A DNA stretch of 64,000 nt from Nocardia donostiensis (GTDB lineage: Bacteria > Actinomycetota > Actinomycetes > Mycobacteriales > Mycobacteriaceae), in NCBI RefSeq assembly GCF_002081715.1, contig NZ_MUKP01000013.1:62001-126000 (forward strand). The letters run 5' to 3'. Every line of letters starts with the position of its first letter. Within the stretch, counting starts at the first letter, position 1. The notes under the pieces were generated by a model. The model saw only the letters and a list, made by a program, of their open reading frames with translations. It did not search any database and had not been told where the DNA came from. Of the stretch, positions 22,649-33,100 are shown in pieces. A program made the translations under genes and the position numbers.

Positions 22649-23524
22649 TTAGAAGCGGGGCCCGCCTGCGAGCTGCTCCAGGCGGGCTATCCGCTCCGCC
22701 ATCGGCGGATGCGTAGAGAACCAGCGGGCCGCCCGCTCCCCTGGCCGGAACGGGTTGGCGATCATCAGATGTGACTGCGCGGTAAGCCGCGGCTCCGGCG
22801 GCAACGGCGCAGCCTGCACCCCACGTTCGAGCTTACGCAACGCCGAAGCCAGCGCCAGCGGATCACCGGTCAGCTCCGCGCCGGACTGATCCGCCTGATA
22901 CTCGCGGGACCGCGACACCGCCAACTTGATCAGCGAAGCCGCGATCGGCCCCAGCAGCGACACCAGCAAAATACCCAGAACGTTGGAGCCGCCGTTACGG
23001 TTACCGCCGAACGCCGACGCGAAAAAAGCGAAGTTCGCCAACCCCGAGATCACCGCCGCCATCGCACCCGCCACCGACGAAATCAAAATATCGCGGTTGT
23101 ACACATGCGACAGCTCATGCCCCAACACCGCGCGCAACTCCCGCTCGTCCAAAATCCGCAAAATCCCGCTGGTACAGCACACCGCGGCATGCCGAGGATT
23201 ACGGCCCGTAGCGAAGGCGTTGGGCGCATTCGTCGGACTGATGTACAGCCGCGGCATCGGCTGCCGAGCAGCCGTCGCCAACTCCCGGACGATGCCGTAC
23301 ATCACCGGCGCCTCCAGTTCACTGACTGGCTGCGCACGCATCGCCCGCAACGCGATCCTGTCACTGTTGAAGTACGCGTAAGCGTTCATGCCGACGGCCA
23401 GCACCACCGCCACAACCAGAATGGTCGTGTTCCGGAACATCGCCCCCGCAAACACGATCAGGGCGGAAAGACCGACCATGAGCCCGAACGTCTTCAACCC
23501 ATTCGCAAACCCGTGCCCGTGCAT
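22649..23524 (-). CDS. htpX: Zinc metalloprotease HtpX
   Basis: 291 residues, membrane M48 protease that degrades damaged membrane proteins. Two N-terminal spans (about 14-31 and 34-51), then the active site HELSH (136-140: His136, Glu137, His140) and a downstream zinc-ligand Glu in SREYQAD. Two further hydrophobic stretches follow the active site. ATG at 23524 has AGGAG four bases upstream; the longer open frame is not coding. Beside grcC as in mycobacteria. Confidence 0.95.
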   Translation of the reverse strand: MHGHGFANGLKTFGLMVGLSALIVFAGAMFRNTTILVVAVVLAVGMNAYAYFNSDRIALRAMRAQPVSELEAPVMYGIVRELATAARQPMPRLYISPTNAPNAFATGRNPRHAAVCCTSGILRILDERELRAVLGHELSHVYNRDILISSVAGAMAAVISGLANFAFFASAFGGNRNGGSNVLGILLVSLLGPIAASLIKLAVSRSREYQADQSGAELTGDPLALASALRKLERGVQAAPLPPEPRLTAQSHLMIANPFRPGERAARWFSTHPPMAERIARLEQLAGGPRF

Positions 23525-23873
23525 AGCGCTCCTGTGTCTATTTGCCGCGCCTCCGGCACGGCGGGTTTGCGGTCCCCTGGTGGCTCGCGTTTCAGCCTCC
23601 GCGACTTGCGCCTTCGGCGCATACGCGAGGGTCGGACGTTCGTCCGCCCCGGTGCTCCTAGCTGCGAGGCTGAAACGCGGGCCGGGCCACAAACCGGATA
23701 GCTGACCGATCGGCTGTATTTGCCGCGATGGGCTGGGTGCCCGTGGTCGCGGGGCATTGTTGGTAGGTATCTCCGAGCTGCTGGTTCATGCTGCTCGGGT
23801 CCTACAGCACGGTAACGATCGCGGAGGGGGTGGAGTTCCGGGATAGCGTCGCGCCGGAATCGCGGCCAATATT
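23525..23873. other. Non-coding stretch with a long imperfect hairpin between 11-bp direct repeats
   Basis: No gene is seen in these 349 bases between htpX and grcC. They hold perfect 14-base inverted arms CGCGTTTCAGCCTC (23586-23599) and its complement (23666-23679). Imperfect pairing extends outward to GGGTTTGCGGTCCC near 23563 and its counterpart near 23684-23696. The direct repeat TATTTGCCGCG occurs at 23539-23549 and 23717-23727, outside the hairpin. The pattern resembles a small non-autonomous mobile element with a target duplication, but the inverted arms do not abut the direct repeats. It also contains the htpX promoter region. Confidence 0.5.
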
Positions 23874-24896
23874 TCAGCCCACGCGGTCGATGTTGTATTG
23901 GACCAGGCGGACCAGGGCGTCGTTGGCGGGACCTTGGGGTAGGGCGGCGAGTTCGGTGTAGGCGATGTCGGCGTATTCGCGCAGTTTTTCCTTCGCCTGT
24001 GTCATGCCGGGGGAGCGGCCGAGCAGTTCCAGTGCTTCGGCGACTTCGCTGTCGGTTTCCAGGGGGCGTGCCAGTAGAGTGCGCAGGCGGTCGCCGTCGG
24101 GGCCTTCGTCGCGCAGGGCGTAGAGCACGGGCAGGGTGTGAACGCCTTCGCGGAGGTCGGTGCCAGGAGTTTTGCCGGATTGGGCGGATTCGGACGAGAT
24201 ATCGATGATGTCGTCGCAGATCTGGAAGGCGGTGCCAACGGCGTCGCCGAGGCGGGCCAGTCGTTCTACATGTTCGCTGTCGGCGCCGGAGAAGGTGCCG
24301 CCGAAGCGGCCTGCGGCGGCGATGAGGGAACCGGTTTTCTCCCAGACGGTGCGCAGGTAGTGCGCGACGGGGTCGCCGGCTTCGCTGGCGCCCATGGTTT
24401 CGCGCATCTGGCCGGTGACCAGTTCGGCGAAGGTTTCGGCAATGACGCGTACCGCGTCGGGTCCGAGGGTGGATACCAGGCGGGAGGCGTGTGCGAACAG
24501 GTAGTCGCCCGCGAGGATGGCGATACTGTTGCCCCAGCGTGAGTTCACACTGGGTGCGCCGCGGCGCATGGTGGCTTCGTCCATGACGTCGTCGTGGTAG
24601 AGCGTGGCCAGGTGCACGAGTTCGACGACTGTGCCCGCGGTGACCAGATCGGGATCGGTGGGTCGGGGTCCGAGCTGGCCGGTGAGGACGGTGAACAACG
24701 GGCGGAACCGTTTACCTCCTGCCTTCGCCAGGTGCAGCGCGGCCTCCCTGAGGAAGGCTGCACCGTCGGACAACTCTTCGACCAGCAGTTTCTCCACTTC
24801 CTCCAGGCCGTTGCGCACTCTCGCGGCGAGTTCGGCGTCACCGAGATCGATCCCGGCCACCACCGTGCTCTTGTCGCTCACAGCAGATGTGCTCAT
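23874..24896 (-). CDS. grcC: Polyprenyl diphosphate synthase
   Basis: 340-residue trans-isoprenyl diphosphate synthase. First Asp-rich motif DDVMD at 102-106, second DDIID at 228-232, and GGKRFRP near 60-66. Makes the long prenyl chain, very likely for menaquinone, because menJ is divergent beside it and menG is close. The residues before the first Asp motif (HLATLYH) lack a bulky pair, consistent with a long product. Same arrangement as mycobacterial grcC1. Confidence 0.92.
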   Translation of the reverse strand: MSTSAVSDKSTVVAGIDLGDAELAARVRNGLEEVEKLLVEELSDGAAFLREAALHLAKAGGKRFRPLFTVLTGQLGPRPTDPDLVTAGTVVELVHLATLYHDDVMDEATMRRGAPSVNSRWGNSIAILAGDYLFAHASRLVSTLGPDAVRVIAETFAELVTGQMRETMGASEAGDPVAHYLRTVWEKTGSLIAAAGRFGGTFSGADSEHVERLARLGDAVGTAFQICDDIIDISSESAQSGKTPGTDLREGVHTLPVLYALRDEGPDGDRLRTLLARPLETDSEVAEALELLGRSPGMTQAKEKLREYADIAYTELAALPQGPANDALVRLVQYNIDRVG

Positions 24897-25028
24897 TTCT
24901 TCTCCCAGAGACGCGTCCGACCCACGGTGAAGAACCTAGCGTGTTCACCGCCGATGGCCCATGAACACCGTCACTGCGCGCCGCACCGGCGTCGACATCG
25001 AGGTGGCGGTACTGCAACTATTGAGGCC

Positions 25029-26309
25029 ATGGGTGCACCCGATCTGACGCCGGCCGATCGCGATGGGGATACGAACAGTGCGGCGCCTGAGCACGTACAA
25101 GTGCTGGTGGTGGGCGCGGGACCGGCGGGTTCGGCGGCGGCGGCATGGGCCGCGCGGTCAGGCCGCGATGTGCTGCTCATCGATGCGGCGGTGTTCCCGA
25201 GGGATAAAACATGCGGTGACGGGTTGACGCCGCGCGCGGTTGCGGAACTGGAGCATCTCGGCCTCGGGGAGTGGGTGCGCGCGCATACCGTCAATCACGG
25301 TTTGCGGATGACCGGTTTCGGCCGGGAGGCGTTGCTGCCTTGGCCGCGCGGTTCCTTCCCGACTTACGGAAGCGCGGTCCCGCGAACCGAACTCGACGAC
25401 AAGTTACGCGAGACCGCGGTCAAATCCGGGGCCAGGATGCTGGACGGAACCAAAGTGGTCGACGTGACGCGCGACGGTGACCGGGTCACCGGTGTCACGG
25501 TGCGTGCCGGAGGCGCGCCGCGGGAGATCGGTTGCGATGTCTTGATCGTCGCCGACGGGGTCCGCTCCCCTATCGGGAAGCTGCTCGGCCGGACCTGGCA
25601 CCGCAAATACGCCTACGGTGTCGCGGCGCGCGCCTACATCACCTCCGCGCGCAGCGACGATCAGTGGATCACCTCGCATCTGGAGTTGCGTGATGCGAGC
25701 GGCGATCTGGTTCCTGGTTACGGCTGGGTGTTTCCGCTGGCCAACGGTGAGGTGAATATCGGTGTCGGTTCGCTGGCCACCGAGCGCAGGCCATCGCATA
25801 TCGCGTTGAAACCGCTGCTGGAGCATTACACGTCGCTGCGGCGGGAGGAATGGCAGTTCGAGGGCCCGCTGCGTGCGGTGGCGTCTGCGCTGCTGCCGAT
25901 GGGCGGGGCGGTGTCCGGGATCGCTGGACGCAACTGGGCGCTGGTCGGCGATGCCGCGGGGTGTGTGAACCCGCTCAACGGTGAGGGTATCGACTACGGG
26001 CTGGAGGGCGGCCATATGCTGGCCGGTTTGCTGGACGAACCGGATCTGACGCAGATGTGGCCGGAGTTGCTGCGCGCCAAGTACGGTCGCACCTATTCGG
26101 TGGCGCGCCGGATCGCCGGTCTGGCCACCCATCCGCGGATGGTACCGACGGGCGGTCCGCCGGTGATGCGGTCGAAGTTCTTGCAGCGCACCGCGGTTCG
26201 GCTGATGGGGAATCTGGTCACCGATGAGGACGTCGACCTGACCGCGCGGGCGTGGCGGGCTGCGGGGCGGGTGTCGATGGGGTTCGACGAACGTCCTCCG
26301 TTCGTGTAG
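25029..26309 (+). CDS. menJ: Menaquinone reductase MenJ (geranylgeranyl reductase family)
   Basis: 426-residue flavoprotein. Dinucleotide-binding GAGPAG at 29-34, then KTCGDGLTPRA (conserved Cys/Gly loop), and a second FAD motif VGDAAGCVNPLNGEGIDYG near 303-320. MenJ saturates the second isoprene unit of menaquinone-9 in mycobacteria; the position between grcC and menG supports this. A generic geranylgeranyl reductase is the alternative. The ATG at 25029 is preceded by GAGG; the frame is open far upstream over grcC but that part is not coding. Confidence 0.88.
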   Translation: MGAPDLTPADRDGDTNSAAPEHVQVLVVGAGPAGSAAAAWAARSGRDVLLIDAAVFPRDKTCGDGLTPRAVAELEHLGLGEWVRAHTVNHGLRMTGFGREALLPWPRGSFPTYGSAVPRTELDDKLRETAVKSGARMLDGTKVVDVTRDGDRVTGVTVRAGGAPREIGCDVLIVADGVRSPIGKLLGRTWHRKYAYGVAARAYITSARSDDQWITSHLELRDASGDLVPGYGWVFPLANGEVNIGVGSLATERRPSHIALKPLLEHYTSLRREEWQFEGPLRAVASALLPMGGAVSGIAGRNWALVGDAAGCVNPLNGEGIDYGLEGGHMLAGLLDEPDLTQMWPELLRAKYGRTYSVARRIAGLATHPRMVPTGGPPVMRSKFLQRTAVRLMGNLVTDEDVDLTARAWRAAGRVSMGFDERPPFV

Positions 26310-26312
26310 ACC

Positions 26313-26831
26313 ATGCCCGTGCGACCAGTCCCTGAGGAGCTGCTCCCCCATTTGCGGCGGGCGCGTGATTTCGCCGACCGGCATTACGCGCAACCGCTGG
26401 ATTTGACAGGGCTGGCCGCGGCGGCGGGAGTGTCGAAATACTATTTCTTGCGTTGTTTCGCGGCGACCTACGGACGTACTCCGGCGGCGTATCTGGCTGA
26501 GCGCCGGATCGAGCGGGCGCAGGACCTGTTACGCGCCACCAATATCACCGTTACCGAGGCGTGCATGCTGGTCGGTTACAGCAGTCTCGGCTCGTTCTCC
26601 CGGAAGTTCACCGAGCTGGTTGGGGTGTCGCCGTCGGCGTATCAAGCGAAGTTCGCCGACGGCGCGCTGCGTATCCCGGGTTGTTATGTGTTCATGCACG
26701 GGTTGTCCGATCGGAGACCTGTGCCTGGTTCGGCTCTTGCGGACGATGCCGCGGGCAACACGGTGCCGGGCGCTTCGGCCGGGGACAACACAGCAATTTC
26801 GGAGAAGCCGGGCGGACGCGACCGGGCCTAG
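26313..26831 (+). CDS. AraC family transcriptional regulator
   Basis: 172 residues. The DNA-binding domain is at the N-terminus (about 10-110), with both helix-turn-helix units (LDLTGLAAAAGVSKYYFLRCF; ITVTEACMLVGYSSLGSFSRKF) and the SPSAY end motif. No ligand-binding domain precedes it; the C-terminal 60 residues are low-complexity. Three bases after menJ and four before a VOC-domain gene. AraC-VOC pairs are frequent, and it probably controls that neighbour. Confidence 0.9.
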   Translation: MPVRPVPEELLPHLRRARDFADRHYAQPLDLTGLAAAAGVSKYYFLRCFAATYGRTPAAYLAERRIERAQDLLRATNITVTEACMLVGYSSLGSFSRKFTELVGVSPSAYQAKFADGALRIPGCYVFMHGLSDRRPVPGSALADDAAGNTVPGASAGDNTAISEKPGGRDRA

Positions 26832-26835
26832 CCTG

Positions 26836-27285
26836 ATGGCCATGACTCCGATCACGAATATTTCCCTGGTCACGGTGTATGTCACCGATCAGGACGCGGC
26901 CAAGAAGTGGTATGCGGAAAAGCTCGGTTTCGTGGAGACGGCCGATATGACGATGGGTGAGCACGGGTTCCGCTGGGTTACTGTCGCCCATCCCGATCAT
27001 CGGGAGCTGGAGGTGACGTTGATGGTGCCGGGTCCGCCGTTGGACGAGACTCTGGCCGAGGCGATCCGTCGTTCCCTGCACAGCGGCACGCATGGCTCGC
27101 TGGGTTTGCGCACCGACGACTGCCGGAAGGCGTATGAGGACCTGACCGCCAAGGGTGTCGAGTTCGTGCAGCCGCCGTCGGCACGCCCGTACGGCGTGGA
27201 GGCGGTGTTCCGGGACAATTCGGGTAACTGGTTGGTGCTGGTCGAACCGACCGAGTTCGACCAGCAGGCCGGTCAGGAACCGTGA
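26836..27285 (+). CDS. VOC superfamily (glyoxalase-like) protein
   Basis: 149 residues with the paired beta-alpha-beta-beta-beta fold: ITNISLVTVYVTDQDAAKKWYAEKLGF and HGSLGLRTDDCRKAYEDLTAKGVEF...VFRDNSGNWLVLVEP, the latter with a C-terminal Glu metal ligand. Substrate unknown. Probably cotranscribed with the AraC gene just upstream. A second in-frame ATG two codons later is also possible. Confidence 0.85.
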   Translation: MAMTPITNISLVTVYVTDQDAAKKWYAEKLGFVETADMTMGEHGFRWVTVAHPDHRELEVTLMVPGPPLDETLAEAIRRSLHSGTHGSLGLRTDDCRKAYEDLTAKGVEFVQPPSARPYGVEAVFRDNSGNWLVLVEPTEFDQQAGQEP

Positions 27286-27311
27286 GTACGTCGAGTACGC
27301 AACCGTGATGT

Positions 27312-27818
27312 TTATGCGGATCGCTGCTCGGCGACCCATTTCTCGATGAACTTGCGTTCACTGTGCAGGACCCGGTGCTGCAGCTGTTCGGCGAGCGGTT
27401 CGATGGCGCCGCCGACCAGCGGCACCTTCACCTTCACCGTGCCTGCGACCTCGATTTCGCAGCCTTCGGCGGTGGGGCGCAGCTCGTAGCTGCCGGTCAT
27501 CTCCGAGGAGATGCCAGTCGATGTGCCGTGAAAGGTGCCTGCGGCGATTTCGCCGTCGAGCGCCTGCCAGTCATCGGTACGGGAGACCACCAGGTCGCTT
27601 TTGAGTACCTTGCGCACGATGGCGGGGATTTTGTCGGGGCGAATCTTTTCGCTCATGGCGATGTGGGCGGTGCCGGGTCCGCCGGGGTGGGCCAGGTCGA
27701 GGGTGGCGGTTTCGGCGCCGGTGAACCGGGCCTGCCACATCTGGTCTCCGGTGAGCGCCCGGTGCAGTTCCTTCACCGAGATGGTATAGGGCACGGTGAA
27801 CCTGAATTTTCGGGACAT
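27312..27818 (-). CDS. DUF2505 family START-like protein
   Basis: 168 residues (MSRKFRFTVPYTISVKELHRALTGDQMW) with alternating strands and a long C-terminal helix (EQLQHRVLHSERKFIEKWVAEQ) as in Bet v 1/START folds; DUF2505 members are common in mycolic-acid actinomycetes. Likely binds a hydrophobic ligand; function unknown. Stands alone between convergent and divergent neighbours. Confidence 0.78.
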   Translation of the reverse strand: MSRKFRFTVPYTISVKELHRALTGDQMWQARFTGAETATLDLAHPGGPGTAHIAMSEKIRPDKIPAIVRKVLKSDLVVSRTDDWQALDGEIAAGTFHGTSTGISSEMTGSYELRPTAEGCEIEVAGTVKVKVPLVGGAIEPLAEQLQHRVLHSERKFIEKWVAEQRSA

Positions 27819-27852
27819 GGGCGCTCACGCTAGCCGAGTCGGACAGTAGCCT

Positions 27853-28314
27853 GTGCCGGTGTCGGAAACCACCCAGTCGGAAAGGCGGTCGCGGCGGCTG
27901 CGGCGGACCCGGATCGGGGTGCTCGCCGCCGCGACCACGGTGAGTGTGCTCGTCGTGCTGCTGGTGCTCGCGGCGTGGCGCAACGATTACCTGATCAGCT
28001 CGAATCAGGGGGTGACCACCGGCGAGGTGCTGTCGGCCGGACGACTGCGGTCGGCGGTCATGTACGTCACGCCCGACGGGGTGACGCACAATCCGAAGGT
28101 GGGCGTGCTCTACCCGACCAACCTCACCGCGGGGGAACGGATCAAAGTCGAATACAGTCGCGCCGACCCCGACCTGGTACGGGTGGCCGGCCGCGACGTG
28201 CGGGTGGCGATTCCGCCTGCACTGTCGGTGATCGCGATCACCTGGGCGCTGGCGCTGCCGACGCTTTGGCTACTGGCCCGGATGCGGGGCCGGGAGCCGG
28301 GTGCGGTGCAGTGA
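27853..28314 (+). CDS. DUF3592-type membrane protein
   Basis: 153 residues: basic N-terminus, membrane span (about 22-41), an extracytoplasmic segment with TTGEVLSAGRLRSAVMYVTPDG and PTNLTAGERIKVEYSRADPDLVRVAGRD, and a second span (about 120-141). The VxYxPxxP-like strand pattern resembles DUF3592. Divergent from the DUF2505 gene. GTG at 27853; a GTG two codons on is equally possible. Function unknown. Confidence 0.72.
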   Translation: MPVSETTQSERRSRRLRRTRIGVLAAATTVSVLVVLLVLAAWRNDYLISSNQGVTTGEVLSAGRLRSAVMYVTPDGVTHNPKVGVLYPTNLTAGERIKVEYSRADPDLVRVAGRDVRVAIPPALSVIAITWALALPTLWLLARMRGREPGAVQ

Positions 28315-28327
28315 GCACGGCAGGGAC

Positions 28328-29188
28328 TCATCGGCCGACCAGCCTGCGAAGGATGTGTTCGGCATGCGTCCACAGCACCGCCCCACCGATCCCCGGCACG
28401 ACATGCCGGACACACCCGGGGATGCGTTCTGCGAGCCCCACGCCGAGATCGGGTGAATGGCTGGTGTCCTGCTCGCCGTACCAGAGGTCGACCGGTACCC
28501 GGATGGAGGCCAGGTCGATACTCCAATACCCCATCGCAAGTACGGTGTCGCAGGCGTAACCCTGGGGGCCTCGGCCGAATGCTTCGGCGAGGGCCTGCCG
28601 GTATGCGGCGGCGAATGCCTCGTCCTGGTATACGGCCAGATCACTGCTGGGACTGCCGGATATCACCATGTCCCACATCGTCTGCGCATCGAATTCACTG
28701 AGGATGCGACGCGCGGCGACCGGGTCGAACACTACGGTGTCCACCAGATGCCGCAGCTGCGGCTCAAGCGCCTCGGCGAAACGGGGCTGCGCGATCTCGT
28801 CGGCAGCCGAGGTGAGGGCGAGTGCGTCGACCACCTCCGCCGCGGCGCAGGCCAGCGCGAACGGTGCCCCCTGTGAGTTACCGACCATAGCCGGCTTCCC
28901 GAGTTCACGGCGTTCGACGAATTCCTGGGTGTCGGCGGCGAAATCGGCGAAGGTGCGAGATGGGACCGCTGTCGATGCGCCCAGCCCTGGCCGGTCGACA
29001 GAAATCAGCCGTACCCCCAGATCGTCGAGAATCCCGGCACCGAAACCGAGGTGGCGACTAGTCGCCGCACCCGGTGAAAGCAGCACTGGGAAACCTTTTT
29101 CCGGCCCCCATTCGGCCCAGCCGAGTGTCCGTCCGTCAGACAGTCGCTGTTCACCGGTGCGGGGCGGGCTGATGACAAACGCTTCCAC
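28328..29188 (-). CDS. Alpha/beta hydrolase
   Basis: 286 residues. Nucleophile elbow GNSQG (Ser near 104), a strand before it [14 protein letters not shown], an acid in [14 protein letters not shown] and the catalytic His probably in WTHAEH near the C-terminus. Substrate unknown. Its position next to menG could suggest MenH-like activity, but MenH motifs are not evident, so I do not assign it. Tail-to-tail with the DUF3592 gene. Confidence 0.82.
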   Translation of the reverse strand: MEAFVISPPRTGEQRLSDGRTLGWAEWGPEKGFPVLLSPGAATSRHLGFGAGILDDLGVRLISVDRPGLGASTAVPSRTFADFAADTQEFVERRELGKPAMVGNSQGAPFALACAAAEVVDALALTSAADEIAQPRFAEALEPQLRHLVDTVVFDPVAARRILSEFDAQTMWDMVISGSPSSDLAVYQDEAFAAAYRQALAEAFGRGPQGYACDTVLAMGYWSIDLASIRVPVDLWYGEQDTSHSPDLGVGLAERIPGCVRHVVPGIGGAVLWTHAEHILRRLVGR

Positions 29189-29275
29189 ATGGCCATGGTG
29201 CCAGTCGGCAACGCCAGCGCGGATCAGGTGCGAACCCGAGGGCGATCAGGCGATGTTGGGGTTAGTGTCGTGTTC

Positions 29276-29980
29276 GTGGCGAAAACAGAATCGGTCCGTG
29301 CCTCCCTGGACAAACAACCGCATGAGGTCGCGTCGATGTTCGACGGTGTCGCACGGCGGTACGACCTGACCAATACGGTGATCTCCGCGGGACAGGATCG
29401 GTACTGGCGGTGGGCGACCCGGCAAGCCATCGATCCGCGGCCCGGGGAGCGGGTGCTCGATTTAGCGGCGGGGACGGGGGTTTCCACGGTGGAGCTGGGT
29501 AAATCGGGCGCCTGGTGTGTGGCAGCCGATTTCTCGCAGGGGATGCTGGCGGCGGGACGGTCCCGGCGGGTGCCGATGGTGGCAGGGGATGCGATGGCGT
29601 TACCGTTCGCCGACAACTCCTTCGACGCGGTGACCATCTCGTTCGGGCTGCGCAATGTGGCCGATATCGATCTGGGGTTGCGGGAGATGCTGCGGGTGGC
29701 CAAGCCGGGCGGGCGACTGGTGGTGTGCGAGTTCTCCACACCTGTCGTTCCGGTGTTCCGCACCATCTACCTGGAGTACCTGATGAAGGCGCTGCCTCGG
29801 GTGGCGCAGGCGGTCAGCAGCAACCCGGACGCCTACGTCTACCTCGCCGAATCGATCCGGGCGTGGCCGAACCAGCGCCAGCTGGCGCGGCATATCGCCG
29901 ATGCGGGCTGGTCGAATGTGAAATGGCGCAATCTGACCGCGGGCGTCGTGGCCTTGCACCGGGGTTGCAAACTGGGCTGA
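29276..29980 (+). CDS. menG: Demethylmenaquinone methyltransferase
   Basis: 234 residues. SAM-binding motif VLDLAAGTG (60-68), UbiE signatures [17 protein letters not shown] and [10 protein letters not shown], and C-terminal [17 protein letters not shown]. Catalyses the last methylation to menaquinone. The GTG at 29276 gives [14 protein letters not shown], the family start; the longer frame upstream overlaps the hydrolase promoter. Confidence 0.94.
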   Translation: MAKTESVRASLDKQPHEVASMFDGVARRYDLTNTVISAGQDRYWRWATRQAIDPRPGERVLDLAAGTGVSTVELGKSGAWCVAADFSQGMLAAGRSRRVPMVAGDAMALPFADNSFDAVTISFGLRNVADIDLGLREMLRVAKPGGRLVVCEFSTPVVPVFRTIYLEYLMKALPRVAQAVSSNPDAYVYLAESIRAWPNQRQLARHIADAGWSNVKWRNLTAGVVALHRGCKLG

Positions 29981-30059
29981 ACACCCAGGTCACGGGGCGA
30001 AATCTGGCGGTGACCTTCCGGTGGCCTCACCGCCGTGGAAGCTGCGGGTGAGGAAGAAC

Positions 30060-30075
30060 GTCACTTCCCGCTAAC
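30060..30075 (+). promoter_or_regulatory. Candidate GlnR box upstream of the nitrate reductase
   Basis: GTCACTTCCCGCTAAC contains two AC dinucleotides nine bases apart in half-sites resembling the actinobacterial GlnR pattern, 45 bases before the nitrate reductase start. GlnR activates nitrate assimilation in relatives. A third half-site is one base out of register. Pattern only; no regulator gene is nearby. Confidence 0.4.
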
Positions 30076-30119
30076 GTCGGGAAAAACCGACGAAATCGCG
30101 CGCCCCCATCATCGGGTAC

Positions 30120-33100
30120 ATGTCCGATGCGGCGACCAACCGGCAGCCCAGCACGACCAGGACGGCGTGCTCGTACTGCGGCGTTGGCTGCGGGATCACC
30201 GTGACCACCCGGCCAGACGCGGCGGGCAACCCGGTGATCGCCCAGGTCAGCGGCGATAAATTACATCCGGCGAACGCGGGCAGGCTGTGCACCAAAGGCG
30301 CTACCCACGCCGAGTTGATGGCCGCGCCCGGCCGGATGACCACCGCCTACACCCGCCCCCGGCGCGGCGCGCAACCCCAGGCCGTACCGGTGGACGAGGC
30401 GGTGCGCGAGACCGCCACTCGTTTGCGCGCGATTCTGGACGAGCACGGACCCGACGCCATCGCGCTGTACGTCTCGGGGCAGATGTCACTGGAAGCGCAA
30501 TACCTGGCGACCAAACTGGCCAAGGGTTATGTGCGCACGGTGCACATCGAAGCCAATTCCCGGCTGTGCATGGCCAGCGCGGGCACCGGATACAAACAAT
30601 CTCTCGGCGCGGACGGGCCGCCCGGCTCCTATGACGATATCGATCACGCCGATGTGTTCTTCGTGATCGGCGCCAATATGGCCGATTGTCATCCGATCCT
30701 GTACCTGCGGATGGCCGACCGGTTGAAAGCGGGCGCAAAGCTGATCGTCGTCGATCCCCGGCGCACCGACACCGCGGCGCGGGCCGACCTGTTCCTGCAG
30801 ATCGCGCCCGGCACCGATCTGGCGCTGCTCAACGGTCTGCTGTATCTGCTCGTGGCAGCTGGCGACATCGATGAGCAGTTCATCGCCGACTACACCGAAG
30901 GCTGGTCGGTGATGCCGGAGTTCCTCGCCGACTACACCCCGGCTCGGGTCGCCGAGATCACCGGGCTCGCCGAAGCCGATCTCCGCACCGCCGCACGCTG
31001 GATCGGCGCGGCGGGCGAATGGATGACGCTGTGGACGATGGGGATGAACCAGTCCACTCACGGCACCTGGAACACCAACGCCATCTGCAATCTGCATCTG
31101 GCCACCGGCGCTATCTGCCGGACCGGAAGCGGCCCGTTTTCATTGACCGGTCAGCCGAACGCGATGGGTGGCCGGGAAATGGGTTATCTGGGTCCAGGGC
31201 TGCCAGGGCAGCGCAGTGTGCTCGCGGCTGCCGATCGCGCGTACGTGGAAACCGTGTGGGATCTGGAACCGGGCACTATTCGCGAGGAAACCGGGCCGGG
31301 GACCATCGAGATGTTCCGCGGTATGGCTGCGGGCGATATCAAAGCCGCCTGGATCATCGGCACCAACCCGGTCGCTACGGTGGCCAACCGGAAAACGGTG
31401 ATCGCCGGGCTGGAGGCGGCCGAACTGGTGATCACACAGGACGCCTACACCCGAACCGCGACGAACACCTACGCCGATCTGATGCTGCCCGCCGCCCTGT
31501 GGGCCGAAGCGGACGCGGTGATGGTGAATTCGGAACGCACTGTAACGCTGCTGCCCGCAAGTGTGGCACCGGTCGGCGAGGCCATGCCGGATTGGCTGCT
31601 CATCGCCCGGATTGCGACCGAAATGGGCTTTCCGGGTTTCGTTTACGCTTCAGCCGCTGATGTTTTCGCCGAAATCACCCGATTCGCCAATCCCGTCACC
31701 GGCTACGACCTGAGCGGCATGAGCTACGAACGGCTACGCGAAGGCCCGATGCAGTGGCCGTGCCCCGACCCGGGACGGCGACGCAACCCGATCCGGTACC
31801 GCAATGACGGCGCGACCGGTCCGGTGTCCACCGACGAATCCGGAGATCGTCCCGCGCTGGCTTTTCCGACGCCGAGCAGACGTGCCGTGTTCTGGGCCCG
31901 CCCGCATATGCCCGCACAGGAAATGCCAGACGACGACTACCCGTTCCTGCTCAATACCGGCCGTTTACCGCATCAATGGCATTCCATGACCAAAACCGGC
32001 CGGATCGCCAAACTCGGCAAGCTCACCGGGCAGCCGTTCCTGCAGATCCATCCAGACGATGCGCGGCGTCTCGAGGTACGCCCCGGCGATCACCTCGAGC
32101 TCACCTCCCGCCGCGGACGGGCGGTACTGCCTGTCGATATCAGCGACCGGGTGCGGCCGGGTGACTGTTTCGCCCCGTTCCATTGGAACGACGAACAGGG
32201 CGAATATCTGACCGTCAACGCTGTCACCAGCGACGCTGTCGATCCAGAATCCTGGCAACCGGAGTACAAGGCGTGTGCGGTCGCGCTGCGCCGGGTGGCA
32301 GGGATGACCCGGCCGGAGGCGCTGATGATCGAACCGGAACCCTCGCCCACGCCACCATCGGTCGCGCCTGCTGTCGGCCCGGCCGCAGAACCAGCCGTCC
32401 GGACAGCAGTCGACGGCCTGGTGGGCGGTCCACCGAGTGAACGAACCGTGCACCCGCTGGCTGCGCTGCTCGGCGCCGATACCGCGACACCTGCGTTGAA
32501 CGACACCGAGCGGATCTACCTGAGCGGTTATCTGACCGCACTGCATACCGTTGCGGATACCGCGGTGCCGGTGCTACCGGATTCTGCGCCGCTGTCGTCG
32601 CACAGCAGGCTCTGGGTCGACGGGCTGCTGGCCGGAATGTATTCCCGCTCCATACCTCGACATCCCGTGCCTTCGGTGATACCTGGTGACACCGAGGTCA
32701 TCACCCGTGCGGTAACCGTGCTGTGGGCTTCGCAGACCGGCACTGCCGAGGAGTTCGCCGAAATCGCGGCAGCCCGGCTCGCCGACTCCGGGTTCGCGCC
32801 GCGGCTACTGGAAATGAACGCGTGCGATCCGAGGGCGCTCTGCGGGGACGTCCTGGTGATCAGCAGCACCTTCGGCGACGGAGGACCGCCCGATAACGGG
32901 GCGGAATTCCGGGAATCGCTGGCCGATGAAGCGCTGCGGTTGTCCGGGGTCCGGTATGCGGTGTTCGCGCTCGGCGACTCGTCGTACGACGATTTCTGCG
33001 GACACGGACGGGCCTTGGACGACATGCTCACCGATCGCGGGGCGAGACGACTGCTCACCCGGGTCGAGTCCGAACCCGATTATGCCGAGCCAGGGGCACA

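Noticed and set aside
24594..25028. N-terminal extension of menJ
   Set aside because: Lies antisense to grcC; the FAD motif sits at the normal distance from the ATG at 25029.
28328..29188. MenH for the alpha/beta hydrolase beside menG
   Set aside because: Only the general hydrolase triad pattern is visible; position alone does not justify the name.
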